Assembly (NCBI GenBank): GCA_963921195.1
Contig: OY992537.1
Coordinates: 129,974,694 to 130,038,693 of the forward strand
DNA length: 64,000 nucleotides
Source of the DNA: Pegoplata infirma
Lineage: Eukaryota; Arthropoda; Insecta; Diptera; Anthomyiidae
Reading direction: 5' to 3'
The position numbers and the translations under genes are program-made. A model generated the notes under the pieces. It searched no databases. It was not told the origin of the DNA and saw only the letters and a list, made by a program, of their open reading frames with translations. Shown piece after piece: positions 22,153 to 32,900 of this stretch (position 1 is its first letter; every line of letters starts with the position of its first letter).

Positions 22153-23596
22153 CAGCGACGTATCCAGGAATTTGAAAATGGGGGGCCCAACTCGAAATTT
22201 TTTTTTAATCTTCACCAAATAAAAGTATTTTCTCTTACACCCCCCCCCCCCCCCCCCCCCTTGGTACAAAAAAAATCCTCAGAATTTGTGAATTTTTTAT
22301 AGAGAAAGTTATCTCAGCCTCATCAAAATTTAAAACATCTCAGAATCTGCTCGCAAAAAACACAAACCTTTTAGTAAAATTTTTGGTAAAAAATACAACT
22401 CACCAATTGCTTTTGCTTAATTTAGCCAATTTTTTAGAACAAAAACTTGATAAAACTTCGCAGTCCAGTGAGTTGCATTTTTACCAAAAACTTTGTTAAA
22501 TTATGCAAAAGTCTTGGTCTTTACCGAAAACTTGGCTCATAAGTGCAAGTTTTTTTGCGTTTGAGAACTTTTTTTTATAAAAACATGTCTTAGAATTTGA
22601 GAACTTCTTAGAATCTTAGAACTTCACTCAGAATATGATATTTTTTTATAAAAAAAAATACATCAAAACTTGAGAAGTTTGATATACAAAATATTCAGAA
22701 AATAATTCTGAAAATATTCCATTAAAAAAAAATCTTTAAATCTGCGATTTTTTTATGAAAAGCTGTATAATAAATTCCCAGATTCTGAGGTATTTTTCCA
22801 ATAAAAATGGTTCCTGGGAACAAAATTGCAACTTTTTTTGATTGTTTCTTTGTGAATAAAAGCAATTGAATTGATATTAAAATAAATTGCAAATATTTTC
22901 TTGCAACTACGCATGAAATATAAGGTAATAGAAAAATACAAATTTTATTAATTTTTTTTTTTTTTAATGTTGCAATATTGCACTGTTGCAAGGGTCAACA
23001 AATTCTGAAGTGAATACCCTGAATATGTTACCTGAAAGTCCTACCACCAGAAATGTTATTTTTGTATTTTTGATAAATTTGGAACTGCAAAAAAAATCAA
23101 AGCATATTGATTTTGCTCTCCTGATTCCAAATTATCTTACCAAATGTTTTAATAGTTTAAAATTTTTCCGATTTTTGCCTTTGAAAAATCGAAACTGCTA
23201 ATTTAGGAGTGTTTATGGCTCTACTGATACGTATTCACGTTTGAAAATTAAAAAAAGCCTTATTTAGTGCTCACTGCTACCATAATACGCGCAAATCAGC
23301 ATTCCACATGGTTGTAGGACATTCTGTTATCGAGATATTTCAACTTGAAAAATATATAAATTTCTTAGCGCTTTTTACGGCTCTACTGCTATATATTATT
23401 GCGTTAGCGCAACATTTTAGGGCTGGATAAAAAATAATCGATTTTTTTTTGCCAGTTTAAATATTTTCCTAAGTCGTTTTTAAATAATTAAAACTTTATA
23501 ATAATTAAAACTTTAAACCCGATTTTTTAAAAAAGTGCGGGCCCCCCCAGTGCCCAGGGGCCCGGGCCCCTGGCCCCCCTCCTGAATACGTCCATG
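22153..23596. mobile_element. hAT-like non-autonomous element Y with 8-bp target duplication
   Basis: Ends CAGCGACGTATCCAGGA (22153) and, reversed, CATGGACGTATTCAGGA (to 23596) are inverted repeats. The flanking octamer CCTGAAGC is perfect on both sides (22145-22152 and 23597-23604). Subterminal G/C runs (GGGGGGCCC; CCCCTGGCCCCC) and an 18-base C tract near 22242-22260 stand out in AT-rich DNA. The interior holds scattered CTCAGAATCT units like those at 11390-11975. No transposase frame was recognised. Confidence 0.8.
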
Positions 23597-23614
23597 CCTG
23601 AAGCAAATAATTTT

Positions 23615-23860
23615 CAAAAATGTCTTCAGTAGAATTTATTGGCGGTTTTATTCTTAAAACATATTAACCATCTTTCTCCCATTTTATAGGTCACTTTGGT
23701 CTTTTTTTTAAATATCCTCATATGCCACCAATAAAACGTGCGGATATGTGAAAAATGGACCAACATGACCCCTAAAAATGAAAGATGAAGTGTTAATATG
23801 TTTTACGAAAAGAACCGCAATTTCACTGAAGACATCTCTTAACATTTTTACCACAGAATT
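23615..23860. repeat. Inverted repeat (hairpin) of about 245 bp
   Basis: TGTCTTCAGTAGAATTTATT and AAAACATATTAACCATCTTT in the left arm recur reversed at 23800-23850 (AAGTGTTAATATGTTTTACG and TTTCACTGAAGACAT). The arms are about 110 bp and meet near 23742. It adjoins the right edge of hAT-like element Y, so it may be part of the repeat that Y entered. Confidence 0.65.
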
Positions 23861-24196
23861 AGATTTAATACTTTTTTTTTAATTTATTTAAAAAAAAAAT
23901 CCTTCGGGGAGTTTGGTCTACTTTCATTTTTTTTTTTTTTTTTTGATCACAAGTTGGGACTTCCAACCAAGATACAAAATCGTGTTGCACAGTGTAATAG
24001 ATAGTTAGAAATGGGTTTTTGTCTAATAATCTGAGACCTATTAAAAAAAAGTTTCTTAAAATCTGAAATATTTTCTATACGATAAAAGTTTTTGGATTTT
24101 CATACCTCCGGTAACTATATTTTTGAGTGAGAAGGGAGCAATGGCTCCGAACGGGCAGAATCTTGGCCTTCTCATGTAGGCGGTCTTCGGCTGCCA

Positions 24197-24243
24197 TTGA
24201 ATTACACCCTGTTACCACCCTGAGGTAACAGGGTGTAATTCAA
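24197..24243. repeat. Perfect 20-bp inverted repeat with 7-nt loop
   Basis: TTGAATTACACCCTGTTACC at 24197-24216 is followed after ACCCTGA by its exact reverse complement at 24224-24243. This is a strong cruciform or RNA hairpin. It is not terminator-like (no T run) and may be an end of the neighbouring palindrome. Confidence 0.8.
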
Positions 24244-24245
24244 GG

Positions 24246-24715
24246 GGGTTTCTCAAATGACGATCACTTTTGCTGAGTTTTTCAATAAGTGGATTTATTT
24301 TCTGATTAATCTTATTTTGTTTAAAAAAATATTTTAACATACTTTAACAAATTTGGAATATTTTTTTCCGTAATCTACAATAAATTTGCAATTATAATCC
24401 GAAAAAATAATGAAAAAATTTGGAAAATGAAAAAAGTTATAAATAAAACAAAATTAATCCAAAATGGATTTATTAAATCCTAAAATTTAGTTGGATTTAT
24501 TTTGATTTATTTATAACTTTTTTAATTTTCCAGATTTTTTAATTATTTTTTCGGATTATAATTTTTTATTTATCGTAGATTACGGAAAAAAATATATCGA
24601 ATTTGTTTTGGCATGTTAATTTATTTATTTTAAACTAAATAAGATTAATACGAAAATAAATCCACTTATTAAAAATCACAGCATTTGTTATGCGAAAGTC
24701 TACGATAGTCCTTTT
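24246..24715. repeat. Palindromic element J (about 470 bp)
   Basis: AATAAGTGGATTTATTTTCT on the left mirrors AAAATAAATCCACTTATT on the right. Inner blocks TTTTTTTCCGTAATCTACAA and TTGTAGATTACGG-like sequence also pair, meeting near 24480 (TTAATCCAAAATGGATTTAT). AT-rich and non-coding; it forms a long hairpin. Confidence 0.65.
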
Positions 24716-24719
24716 TACT

Positions 24720-25120
24720 TAAATTACAAAATATTAAGCCACTTTCTTGACTGGCCTTATCGCAAAACAATTTTTATGTTTGCATGTCGATCCAGTGGGT
24801 CAGCGGTTTTATACATCGGGTAAGAGGTGTTCAGATTAAATCACTAACTAGTCCGTCAGTCGGTGATCCAGATAATCACTGCAAACTACACAAATTCATC
24901 TCTGGTTTATGATGGTTTTACTGTCACTTACTAGGAATGGTTGCAAACTTCTGATAGGAGTAATAATGAGTTATTGTTTTGGGTTATTTAGCTTTTCTCC
25001 TGTACTCTTAAGCTTTAGAGTGGTGAATTTAGGAGATCCCACGATTTGAGGTTAGAAAAAAATTTCTGAGCTCTATGTAAAAACATTTTTGACATTCGCT
25101 AAGTAAGCGTGGGATCCAGG
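24720..25120. other. Unassigned
   Basis: Between palindrome J and a LINE tail. Short open stretches exist on both strands but lack paired splice sites. No call. Confidence 0.3.
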
Positions 25121-25206
25121 AATGAAGTAAACGGTTAACTGTTGTAAACTGGATCTAGAATGGTGGAGGTGAGTCCCCTTGGCCAGCCAGATTAACCTAA
25201 CCTATT
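25121..25206 (+). pseudogene. LINE 3' tail
   Basis: GGTGAGTCCCCTTGGCCAGC, then CAGATTAACCTAACCTATTA, matches the way the other LINEs here end (compare CCGCCAGATGAACCTAACAT at 27103-27122). Only the 3' UTR is visible; no coding part was seen. Confidence 0.45.
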
Positions 25207-25439
25207 ACACTTTTTCATAAAAATAATTTCATTTGCGAGTTGACCAAACAATTCATTCACTTAAAGTCTACACCAAATTTGACTAATTTTCCATGAAAAT
25301 TTTTTCATATGAGACTCAATTCAAGGAAGCGGTTACGTCAAACCAATACTTACCTGACGAAAACAAGAAAAGCGATAAAATGGCAATTGATTCTCGCGTT
25401 ACCATACTTTAAATGCTACTTTCAACAAATAATTGTGGA

Positions 25440-27117
25440 CTTCTCGTGGAAGTGGTTATGTCATTATTAGGTATGACGGCGATACATACCTAAGGAGCAC
25501 GAAAACGTGATAATGACAATTGTAGTATATGTAGTATACCTGGGGTTAGAGAAACTGTGGATCACATTTGTATACACTGTCCAGCGCTCTCAGGTTTAAG
25601 AGCTATGTGTATGAAAGATCCACGTTTCGATATCCGGAAGAAATCCCTGGACTCGGAAGGAGATGTCTGGCACTCGCCAGCGTGTGTGGCCGTGGAAAGC
25701 ATTAAACAGACTAAGGTGTTCATTAAAGGTGTCCTAACGACTAAGGTAATTTTTCAAAATCACTTTTTAATACGTGGTAGGGTCCTAAATTGTAGTTTTG
25801 TATCTAAAAATGAGTGAGCCAAAATTTGGGGACAATCGGATAAAAATAACTCGTGCCGAAAATGGATTGAAGTTTTGGGACACTCTTATCTGATGAAAAA
25901 ACACGTTTTTTCTAGTTTTTTGAAAAATATTGGTATATGCTATGTTTTGTTAATTTTTTTGTTAAGTAATATGAAAATGGTAATAAATTACCTTTCCAAA
26001 AAGCTTAAAAAAATTCAAATCGGATGAAAAATAAGCTTTTTACGCATACATGCCCCAGACCATTGCATGGTTTTTAAAGCCAAAATTTAAAAATTTTCAA
26101 AATTTTTAGGCAAAAAAATAAAAAAAAATAAATTTTTCTTTATAATTATATTAAATACATGTTATAGATAAAAACTAACAGATATGGTAGTCAAACTTTT
26201 TTTTTTCATTTGGCGTGGGTAGTGATATAATTTCCGCGGATTCCAAAGAAAATGAGTTTTTCTAAAATAATTTAGCAAATATGGGAAACAATTTTCTGTA
26301 TTGTATTATACGAAGTGAAATACATAAAATCTGTAAATTTTTTGAGAATTCGGGCATCTTTAACCCCTTTTCGTCGAGGTGAAATGACAAATTTGAGACG
26401 TTATACATTTCTATAATACAAAATATCGGCATATATCCGATTTCTCAAAAGTTACAGAATTTACGTTTTACACTTCGATCCACACAATAGAGCACAAATT
26501 TTCAAAAATTTGCTTAATTATTGTAGAAAAACGCATTTTATTTGGAATCCGCGGAAATTTTATCACTACCCGCGCCAAATAAAAAAAAAGCTTGACTACC
26601 ATATCTGCTATTTTTAATCTTAAACATGTTTTCAATTCGATTATAAAGTAAAATAAAATTTTTACTATTTTTTTGCCTAAAAATTTTGAAAATTTTGAAA
26701 TTCTGGCTCTAAAAACCATACAATGGTCTGGGGCATGTATGCGTAAAATGCTTATTTTTCATCCGATTTTAATTTTATTAGTCGTTTTGAAAATGTAATT
26801 TAGTACCATTTTCATATTATTTCACAAAAAATTTAACAAAAAATATCAAATACCAATGTTTTTCCAAAAACTAGAAAAAACGAGTTTTTCGTTCTTATAC
26901 GAATGTCCCAAAACTTCAATCCATTTTCGGCACGAGTTATTTTTAGCTGATTGTCCCCAAATTTTGATTCACTCATTTTTAGATAGTAAAGAACAATATA
27001 GGACCCTACCAGGTATAAAAAGGTGATTTTCGTTTTTAAGGACACCTCTAGTGTTCATATATAAACTGTTAGCGCTTTGGACCTAAACTAGTCTATTCGG
27101 TGCCGCCAGATGAACCT
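25440..27117 (+). pseudogene. LINE C-terminal zinc-knuckle region, interrupted by a hAT-like palindrome
   Basis: The plus strand reads NDNCSICSIPGVRETVDHIC followed by IHCPALSGLRAM, the Cys/His knuckle of LINE ORF2, and continues CVAVESIKQTKVFI up to 25723. Element E (25724-27050) then splits it. After the second target copy it resumes (YKLLALWT) and ends GCCAGATGAACCTAAC. A second insertion, U, begins at 27126, and the last bases of the LINE end may lie beyond it at 28415. Confidence 0.75.
25724..27050. mobile_element. hAT-like palindromic element E with perfect 8-bp target duplication
   Basis: 1327 bp. Ends TAAAGGTGTCC and, reversed, TAGAGGTGTCC are of hAT type, flanked by GTGTTCAT at 25716-25723 and 27051-27058. 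The two halves are inverted copies of each other (arms about 640 bp, meeting near 26395). For example AAATGGATTGAAGTTTTGGG in the left arm pairs with CCCAAAACTTCAATCCATTT in the right. No transposase. A transcript would fold into one long hairpin. Confidence 0.9.
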
Positions 27118-27125
27118 AACATATA

Positions 27126-28406
27126 TAGGCTTAGCATTCGTACTGATTTGATCAGTAAATGTACTGATTTTTGATCACGTGTACTGATCAAAAAACGTTG
27201 TACTGATTTGTACTGGCTTTTTAAAATATGTACTGATTATACTGATTTTTGAACATTTCAATATATGTAAAAAAATTTATTTAAGAATTCTAAGTTGTCA
27301 GAACAGTTTTTACAACTTAAGTCTGACAATGAGATAATTTAAAATGAATTAATTCTAATGAGCTTAGAGTTCGTGAATCAAAAAGCTCCCCAAAGCAAAA
27401 ATGTATCTGAGCATGAGGTTATTTTGATCTTCATAAAATCTTATATGAAAAGGGGCACAGAATCTTTCAAGTTTTCTGTAACGAAAAGTTCACGGGATGA
27501 TGAATTTTCTACTATATTTTAACAAATATAATGTATTTGTATGAATCCAAATGATTCTGAGACATATGCGTATTATTTTGGAATTTCTTTTAAAAGGAAG
27601 AGTTATTAAAACTTATGGGAAAAATTCTTAGAATCTGAGGGACATTCATTTTTTCTGTTGTAAATAATAACCAAAAATTTATTTGTTTTTCTAATATTTT
27701 TATTTTATACAATAACATGTTAAGAACCACTGTAAATTTATTGATTCTCAATTGTGATTTTAATACAACTCTCTTAATCTCATCTTCTCATTTTACGATA
27801 TTAAGTAATTGAGAGTTGATGTTAGGTGAGATTATTAATATTTATTAATATTTGATATTATTTTAATCTCATTAATATTTTATAATAATTTTGATCTCAT
27901 TTGCATATTAAAATGAAATAAACAGTTAGTTTTCGTATAATGTTTTTTATATACATTTTATATACGAATTGTACTTAACAATTGTAAAAACCTGTAAATC
28001 GTTCTATTGAGTTTTTGACAATCAAGAAGACCACTGGTAATTTTGTCCGCGTTGTTTTTATAATAATAAATTTAATATTTCTTTAACAGAAACTTAGTGT
28101 TTTTTTTTATTATTATAATTTTTCATTTAATTGATTCCTTTGCGAATTCTTATAACATTTTGTTTTATTATACATGAAGTTGTTTGAATTCAACTAAATT
28201 TTCTGTAAAATATGGCAGTTGTTTTTTAGCAGTTGTTTTTACTGAAATACTAATTGACCCCATGTTTGTTAGTTTAACCGAATTTGTTTGAGTGTTACAA
28301 AAATCATCATCGTTTTCCCTAGAAAAGTGTTTTCAGAGAATTATTTCTTGAAAAAAAAAACAAATTGGGCGTACTGATTTGAGTTCAGAAAAAAATGGTC
28401 ACCCTA
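27126..28406. mobile_element. hAT-like element U with perfect 8-bp target duplication
   Basis: 1281 bp. Left end TAGGCTTAGCATTCGTACTG and, reversed, right end TAGGGTGACCATTTTTTTCT. AACATATA is duplicated at 27118-27125 and 28407-28414. Subterminal TACTGATTT repeats occur at both ends (six or more near 27140-27245, one near 28371). The interior is AT-rich and non-coding. It sits 67 bp from element E in the same LINE tail and 5 bp before the donor of the exon at 28420. A related left end occurs at 62594-62637. Confidence 0.8.
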
Positions 28407-28419
28407 AACATATACTAAC

Positions 28420-28503
28420 CTGAGGCTCCGGTATGAGAAGAATTTCATAGACGCCAATGTTTCTCAAATAGTCGGTAATGTCATTGATTGCTCGTACTAT
28501 TGA
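28420..28503 (-). CDS. Probable internal exon of an unidentified host gene (28 codons, minus strand)
   Basis: On the minus strand the frame SIVRAINDITDYLRNIGVYE then ILLIPEPQ is open for exactly 28 codons. It is preceded by an AG whose in-frame codon is TAG and followed by CAG then GTTAGT, a good donor (28419-28414). The acceptor tract (AACTTTAACCAAAATAG) is weak. It is phase 0 at both ends and so can join the phase-0 terminal exon at 21422-21640. The intron between would contain hAT-like elements E, U and Y, palindrome J and LINE pieces. I do not recognise the protein. Confidence 0.5.
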
Positions 28504-28597
28504 CTATTTTGGTTAAAGTTTAACAACATAAGAAAAAATCCAACCCTACAATTAGATGAAAGCATTGCAGAGCTGGTTTTGCAAGAAAATAACAAAA

Positions 28598-28804
28598 TTA
28601 GTTACACTTGACATCAAATTCACTACGATAATGGTGCTGCAACAGTAGTGGCATAAAATGCATACTTTCTGTTTTTGGAAAAGCCTTAATAGGGTTGTTT
28701 TCGTTTCCTTTTTGAAATTTCTTCGTGTACCAACATTTCAGTGGTACTTGAAGTTTTTCCTTTTTTTTATATTTATGCATTTTATGTTTAACGCAGTTAA
28801 ACAT
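28598..28804 (-). other. Open frame of 68 codons, uncertain
   Basis: It starts with ATG and contains KCWYTKKFQKGNENNPIKAF then PKTESMHFMPLLLQHHYRS. It lies about 95 bp upstream (minus strand) of the exon at 28420-28503. Composition is compatible with protein, but no convincing donor follows and it ends in its own stop. It may be a chance frame, a UTR or an old exon. The rest of 28504-28969 shows nothing recognisable. Confidence 0.2.
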
Positions 28805-28969
28805 TCATTTAAGCGTATAACTTGATTTAACTTTGCAGCAAACAAGAAAATAAAACGTCCAAAAATTTTTACAACTTGCTTAACTTGTACTTTCAATACA
28901 CTGCATAACAAAAATATATAGACACATTTATACTCGTAAACTCAGAAAAAAAATCACTAACTGCTTGGG

Positions 28970-29209
28970 GCACGCAGAGGAGAGATATGATTGTGGCAAA
29001 CCATAATTTAAGAGCGTCATATTATGATTGAAAATTTTATCATCACTTGTTTGCGGCAACCAAAATATTTTCCCAGCAATTATGTTATGATCCTAATATT
29101 AGAAAAATTATAATTAAGGACCATAATATGATTGCTACAAAACTTTTATGATTGCTATAAACATATTATGATACAATTTTCAATCATAATATATCTCTTC
29201 TCTGAGTGC
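28970..29209. mobile_element. Short MITE V
   Basis: 240 bp with inverted ends GCACGCAGAGGAGAGATATG and, reversed, GCACTCAGAGAAGAGATATA, both followed by ATGATTG. The interior is rich in TATGATTG/CAATCATA. Flanking duplications are not clear. Non-coding. Confidence 0.65.
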
Positions 29210-29894
29210 ATTTATGCATATTAGGGTGGTGCGTATTCTAACAAAGTGCTCAACTATTGATTTTGGCGAAAATTTGGTAGAATATAATACAAGTATTTTA
29301 AACCCAAAATTATCAAAATCGGTCTATATCTTCTGTTTGCTCATAGCGGGTGAAAATTGGGGTTTTTAAAAAATGGACCTAGTTAAAAAAAAAAAAAAAT
29401 AAAAAAAATTAAAAAAAAAAAAATTGTATCACATTAATTCATTAATGTTCACATAAAAAATTGTAAGTTTGTCGGATATCGATTACCCACCCAAACGTGA
29501 GACCAAAAGAATCCCACATTTTTAGCATGAAACTTAAAACTACTTTTTAATAATTTTAAAAATTTAGTGAAACAAAACCTTAATATATATTAGTTTATCT
29601 ACTTGATTTCATTGAATATATCCCAGGGATTGAAAAAAAATTAAGGTCCTGCCCCTGATAAAAACATTTTATTTTTCTCGATGCCAAATTGTTCCCATAT
29701 GTAGTTACAGAACATGGGCACCGGCTTAATAATGAACAGGGCAAGGAAGTTCATGCACTAAAAATCGTGTTTAAAGCGCTAAAAAATATTCAGTAAAAAC
29801 TAAAAAAATATGCATTTTAAAATTTATTTATTGTAATATTTATTCATAAAAAATCGTAAAACATAAAATTCAGTCTCATTGTGAAAATTTTTTT
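29210..29894. other. Repeat-like DNA without a clear family
   Basis: It begins TAGGGTGGTGCGTATTCT near 29223, which resembles a hAT-type end, but no matching right end was found. About 29640-29830 contains CTGCCCCTGATAAAA and TTCATGCACTAAAAA, the motifs seen at the ends of family R (37967, 62560). Confidence 0.35.
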
Positions 29895-30786
29895 TATGTA
29901 GGTGTAAATTAAAGTGGAGTAAATTTAGCTTTTTTCAAAAACGTCGGGTCGGAAAATTGCCTTTTAGGGCTGATATTAACACACAAAAATATTAAACCTG
30001 TAGGATAATGGCTTTGGGTTCCTTTTTTGACTAATAAATCGGAATGTTCCGAACTAGAGTATCCAAAATCGAAAACCGGTGGACCGGTTTTTTCATTTTC
30101 AAAAGACCGGCCGGCCGGTTTCGGTTTTGATTCAAATTCGGTTTTTCGAATAACCGGTGTGTTTAAGTCGGTTGAACCGGTTTATTTTTTTATAAATAAC
30201 CAATAACATTGGCGTCACTCATTGTAAAACTATAATGATATGTAAACAAACATAAAACCCCTTGACTTCAACAAATCCAAATAATAAAGCAACCCAACAA
30301 ACAAAGAAATAAGAAGAAGATTTCCAATCGCTTTTCTTGGAGAAAAATGGCTATTGTTGCAAAAACTGTGTTCGTATTGTGAATATTAACCGATTAGTTT
30401 TAAACCGTGGTTTAAAGTTTTGTATATGGGCATAAACATAACCACTTTTTGGAATATATTTTCAAATTGTCTGCTGGTATTTCTTGTTTATTTTGTTGTT
30501 TATATTTTTTTTTTGTTTTGATTTTTTTATTTATTTGAATTTTTATTTTTAAAATTTGAAATTAATAGGTGGACGTTATTGACAACAAATTCTAATAATA
30601 CTACCTGGTATTATTGTGCCATGGGTGTCACTTTAGAATTCTGTGGCAAAAAGGAAAAACTTCAGAAGTGTTTTTTAATAATTTTTTTTCGAGAGCACTT
30701 TTAAGATAAATATTTTAATACAAAATCACTGTTAATTGGCCTTTTTAGTTAAAAATATTCTGTAGATTATATCTACCATCATGATA

Positions 30787-31240
30787 CACTCAAAATAATA
30801 CATTAGTAGATTTACTAATTTATTTTTGCTAGTGCTAGTAAGCTAACCTTTAGCAAATTTTTAGTTGAGATTAGCATGTTAGCAAAAATATCTTGTAAAC
30901 TTCATTTAGCGCATAAGCAATTTTAAACAAAATTTGAACTAATTTTTTTTTTTGCTAAATTTAAAATTGAGTTGACCAAATTTTTACAAGCTTTTTTGCT
31001 AATATTAGCAAAAATAAATGGTAAATTTTTTTTATTTTCAGAAAACTTAAAATGGCACTATCTCGGAAACTAAGCCAGATAGAGCAAAATGGAGGCCATT
31101 TTTGGTTCTCGGGCTCTCCATAGTATCGCCGGTCCTCTTCACATGTGTGGACCCAAATGGGTCCTAACTTTGGATCAATGGGTCCTAACTTTGGATCAAC
31201 ATCCCTCAACACGTAGAACAAGACCACAAAATAACCAAAA
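30787..31240 (+). mobile_element. Family-A MITE, copy 2 (right half missing)
   Basis: It starts CACTCAAAATAATACATTAG after TA (30785-30786) and follows copy 1 closely to about 31240 (AAATAACCAAAAGCTATCC). There it breaks off into a GTCC microsatellite that belongs to a HINE. A 21-bp piece, ATGGGTCCTAACTTTGGATCA, is present twice in tandem at about 31158-31199. Confidence 0.75.
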
Positions 31241-31245
31241 GCTAT

Positions 31246-32177
31246 CCGTCCGTCCGTCCGTCTGTCCGTCTGTCCGTCTGTCCGTCTGTCCGTCTGTCTG
31301 TTAAAAACACGCTAACTTTTGAAAGACTTTATGGAGGCTCCTGAAGTTTGGCATATATGTTGGGCATTAACCTGGTCAGGCTGGTATTGCAATCCAGCGA
31401 AATCGGTCCAGTGGTTCAAAAGTTATGAGCAAAAGACAGAATTTCGGCAAGGTTTTTCATGAATTTATGAGATAAAAAGCACTATAACTTTCGAAAATCA
31501 ATTCTGAGGATGCTGAAGCTTGGCGTATATATTTTTCGTTCCTCCAGCCTAGTTCGCATTGAATTTCACCAGAATCGGTCCAGTGGTTTAAAAGTTATTA
31601 GCAAAACCGTGAATATCAGATTAGCTTCACCTTAAATTCACGTGGTGAAAACCCGTTAAACCTGTTTTACAACCATTGGTAAGTCACAAAAATATTTTAA
31701 AACGTATTTTTGTCACTCAAAAATATTTTTATACCAAAACAAAAAAAAAATGCACTCGAAAAAAATGTTACACTCAAAAAAAATTTTACACTCAAAAAAA
31801 AATTTGTAAATTTTTTTTTTAATGTAAAATTAAAAAAAAAAAATACACTAAAAAAAAAATTTAAACTCCAAAAAAAATTATTTTTTTTTTCAAAAATTAC
31901 TGAAAAAAAATTTTACACTCAAAAAAAAATTAGAAAATTTTTTTTTGAATGTAAAATTCGAAAAAAAATTTACACTCAAAAAAAATTTTACACTTAAAAA
32001 AAAATTAGTTTTTTTTTTTTTTTAAATTACTAAAAAAAAAAAAATTTACACAAAATAAAATATTTCTAATCATAACTGTTATTTTTTCACGTTAGAAAAT
32101 TTATTATCACTTAAAATGGGCACTGTGGAGGGTATTCATACATTCGGCCAAGTCGAATTTAACTCTTCTGCTTGTTT
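31246..32177 (+). mobile_element. HINE, 5'-truncated at its microsatellite
   Basis: It begins in the GTCC/GTCT run (31246-31300) and continues with the usual AAAACACGCTAACTTTTGAA, ATCGGTCCAGTGGTTCAAAA and related blocks. It ends GGAGGGTATTCATACATTCG with the hairpin ATTCGGCCAAGTCGAAT and a CTGCTTGTTT end near 32177. The inside holds a simple-sequence stretch at 31735-32050. No protein. Confidence 0.7.
31735..32050. repeat. Low-complexity A/T array with ACACTCAAAA units
   Basis: Repeated TTTTACACTCAAAAAAAA units of variable length and long A and T runs. The lysine/phenylalanine-rich frame across it is an artefact of this composition. Confidence 0.85.
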
Positions 32178-32209
32178 TTTGTTTGAAAATAATCAAAAAC
32201 TCTAACTCT

Positions 32210-32900
32210 AAAGTTCTGGTTGTAACTTAAAAATTGCTTTTTATTTATAAAACTTTACACAGGGCAACACTTTTTTTTCCCCGGCATCTGATAGCTAATT
32301 TTGGGTAATTGGAGTACGCTGATTTCAAATCTGGCTATCGTTTTTTTGGCTCAGCTCTAGTTTTAGAGATATAGCCTATGAAAATTTTGAAAATAGGCTA
32401 TTTTTGGCATGTTTGTGAGTCCATATTTACCAACACTTGTCTTGCATCCAAAAAGTGAATGACAATTTTAGGTATGTTGGATATGCTGATTACAAAAATG
32501 CTCTTACTCTTGTTGAGTCACCTTTAGTTTTGGAGATGTCGCTAAAATAAAATTTTTAAATTTATGCCCTCTTTAATTTTGTCTGCATATTTATGCTCTT
32601 TTTAATAACTCGAAAACTGAAGCTGTCAGAAAAAAGTGAATACCAGTTTTGGAATCCTCGCATTCAATATAATTAAGTTCGTGTTTAAAACTGAGGCTCT
32701 AAAATTAGTTTTGGAAATTATAGCCAAGCAAGTTTGGTTAAAAACGCACTTTTTCGACTCTTTAACAGCAATTTGCTCGTAAACGCGAGCTGACGGAAAA
32801 AATTGGATAACAGATTCGGAATCATCACACTAAAATCCATATAAATCAGTTGTCAAAGGTCAGGCAAATTGAAAAAGTTAATTTTTTGTCAACCTGTGTT
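32210..32900. repeat. Degenerate long-period tandem repeat
   Basis: Loosely similar blocks recur about every 150-200 bp: CTAGTTTTAGAGATATAGCC (32357), TTTAGTTTTGGAGATGTCGC (32523) and AAATTAGTTTTGGAAATTAT (32702), each preceded by a 'genomic T rich, ...GCTGATT' segment. It is part of element T's interior and non-coding. Confidence 0.4.

Noticed and set aside
31710..31997. A 95-aa lysine/phenylalanine-rich protein
   Set aside because: It is the translation of long A and T runs inside a HINE.
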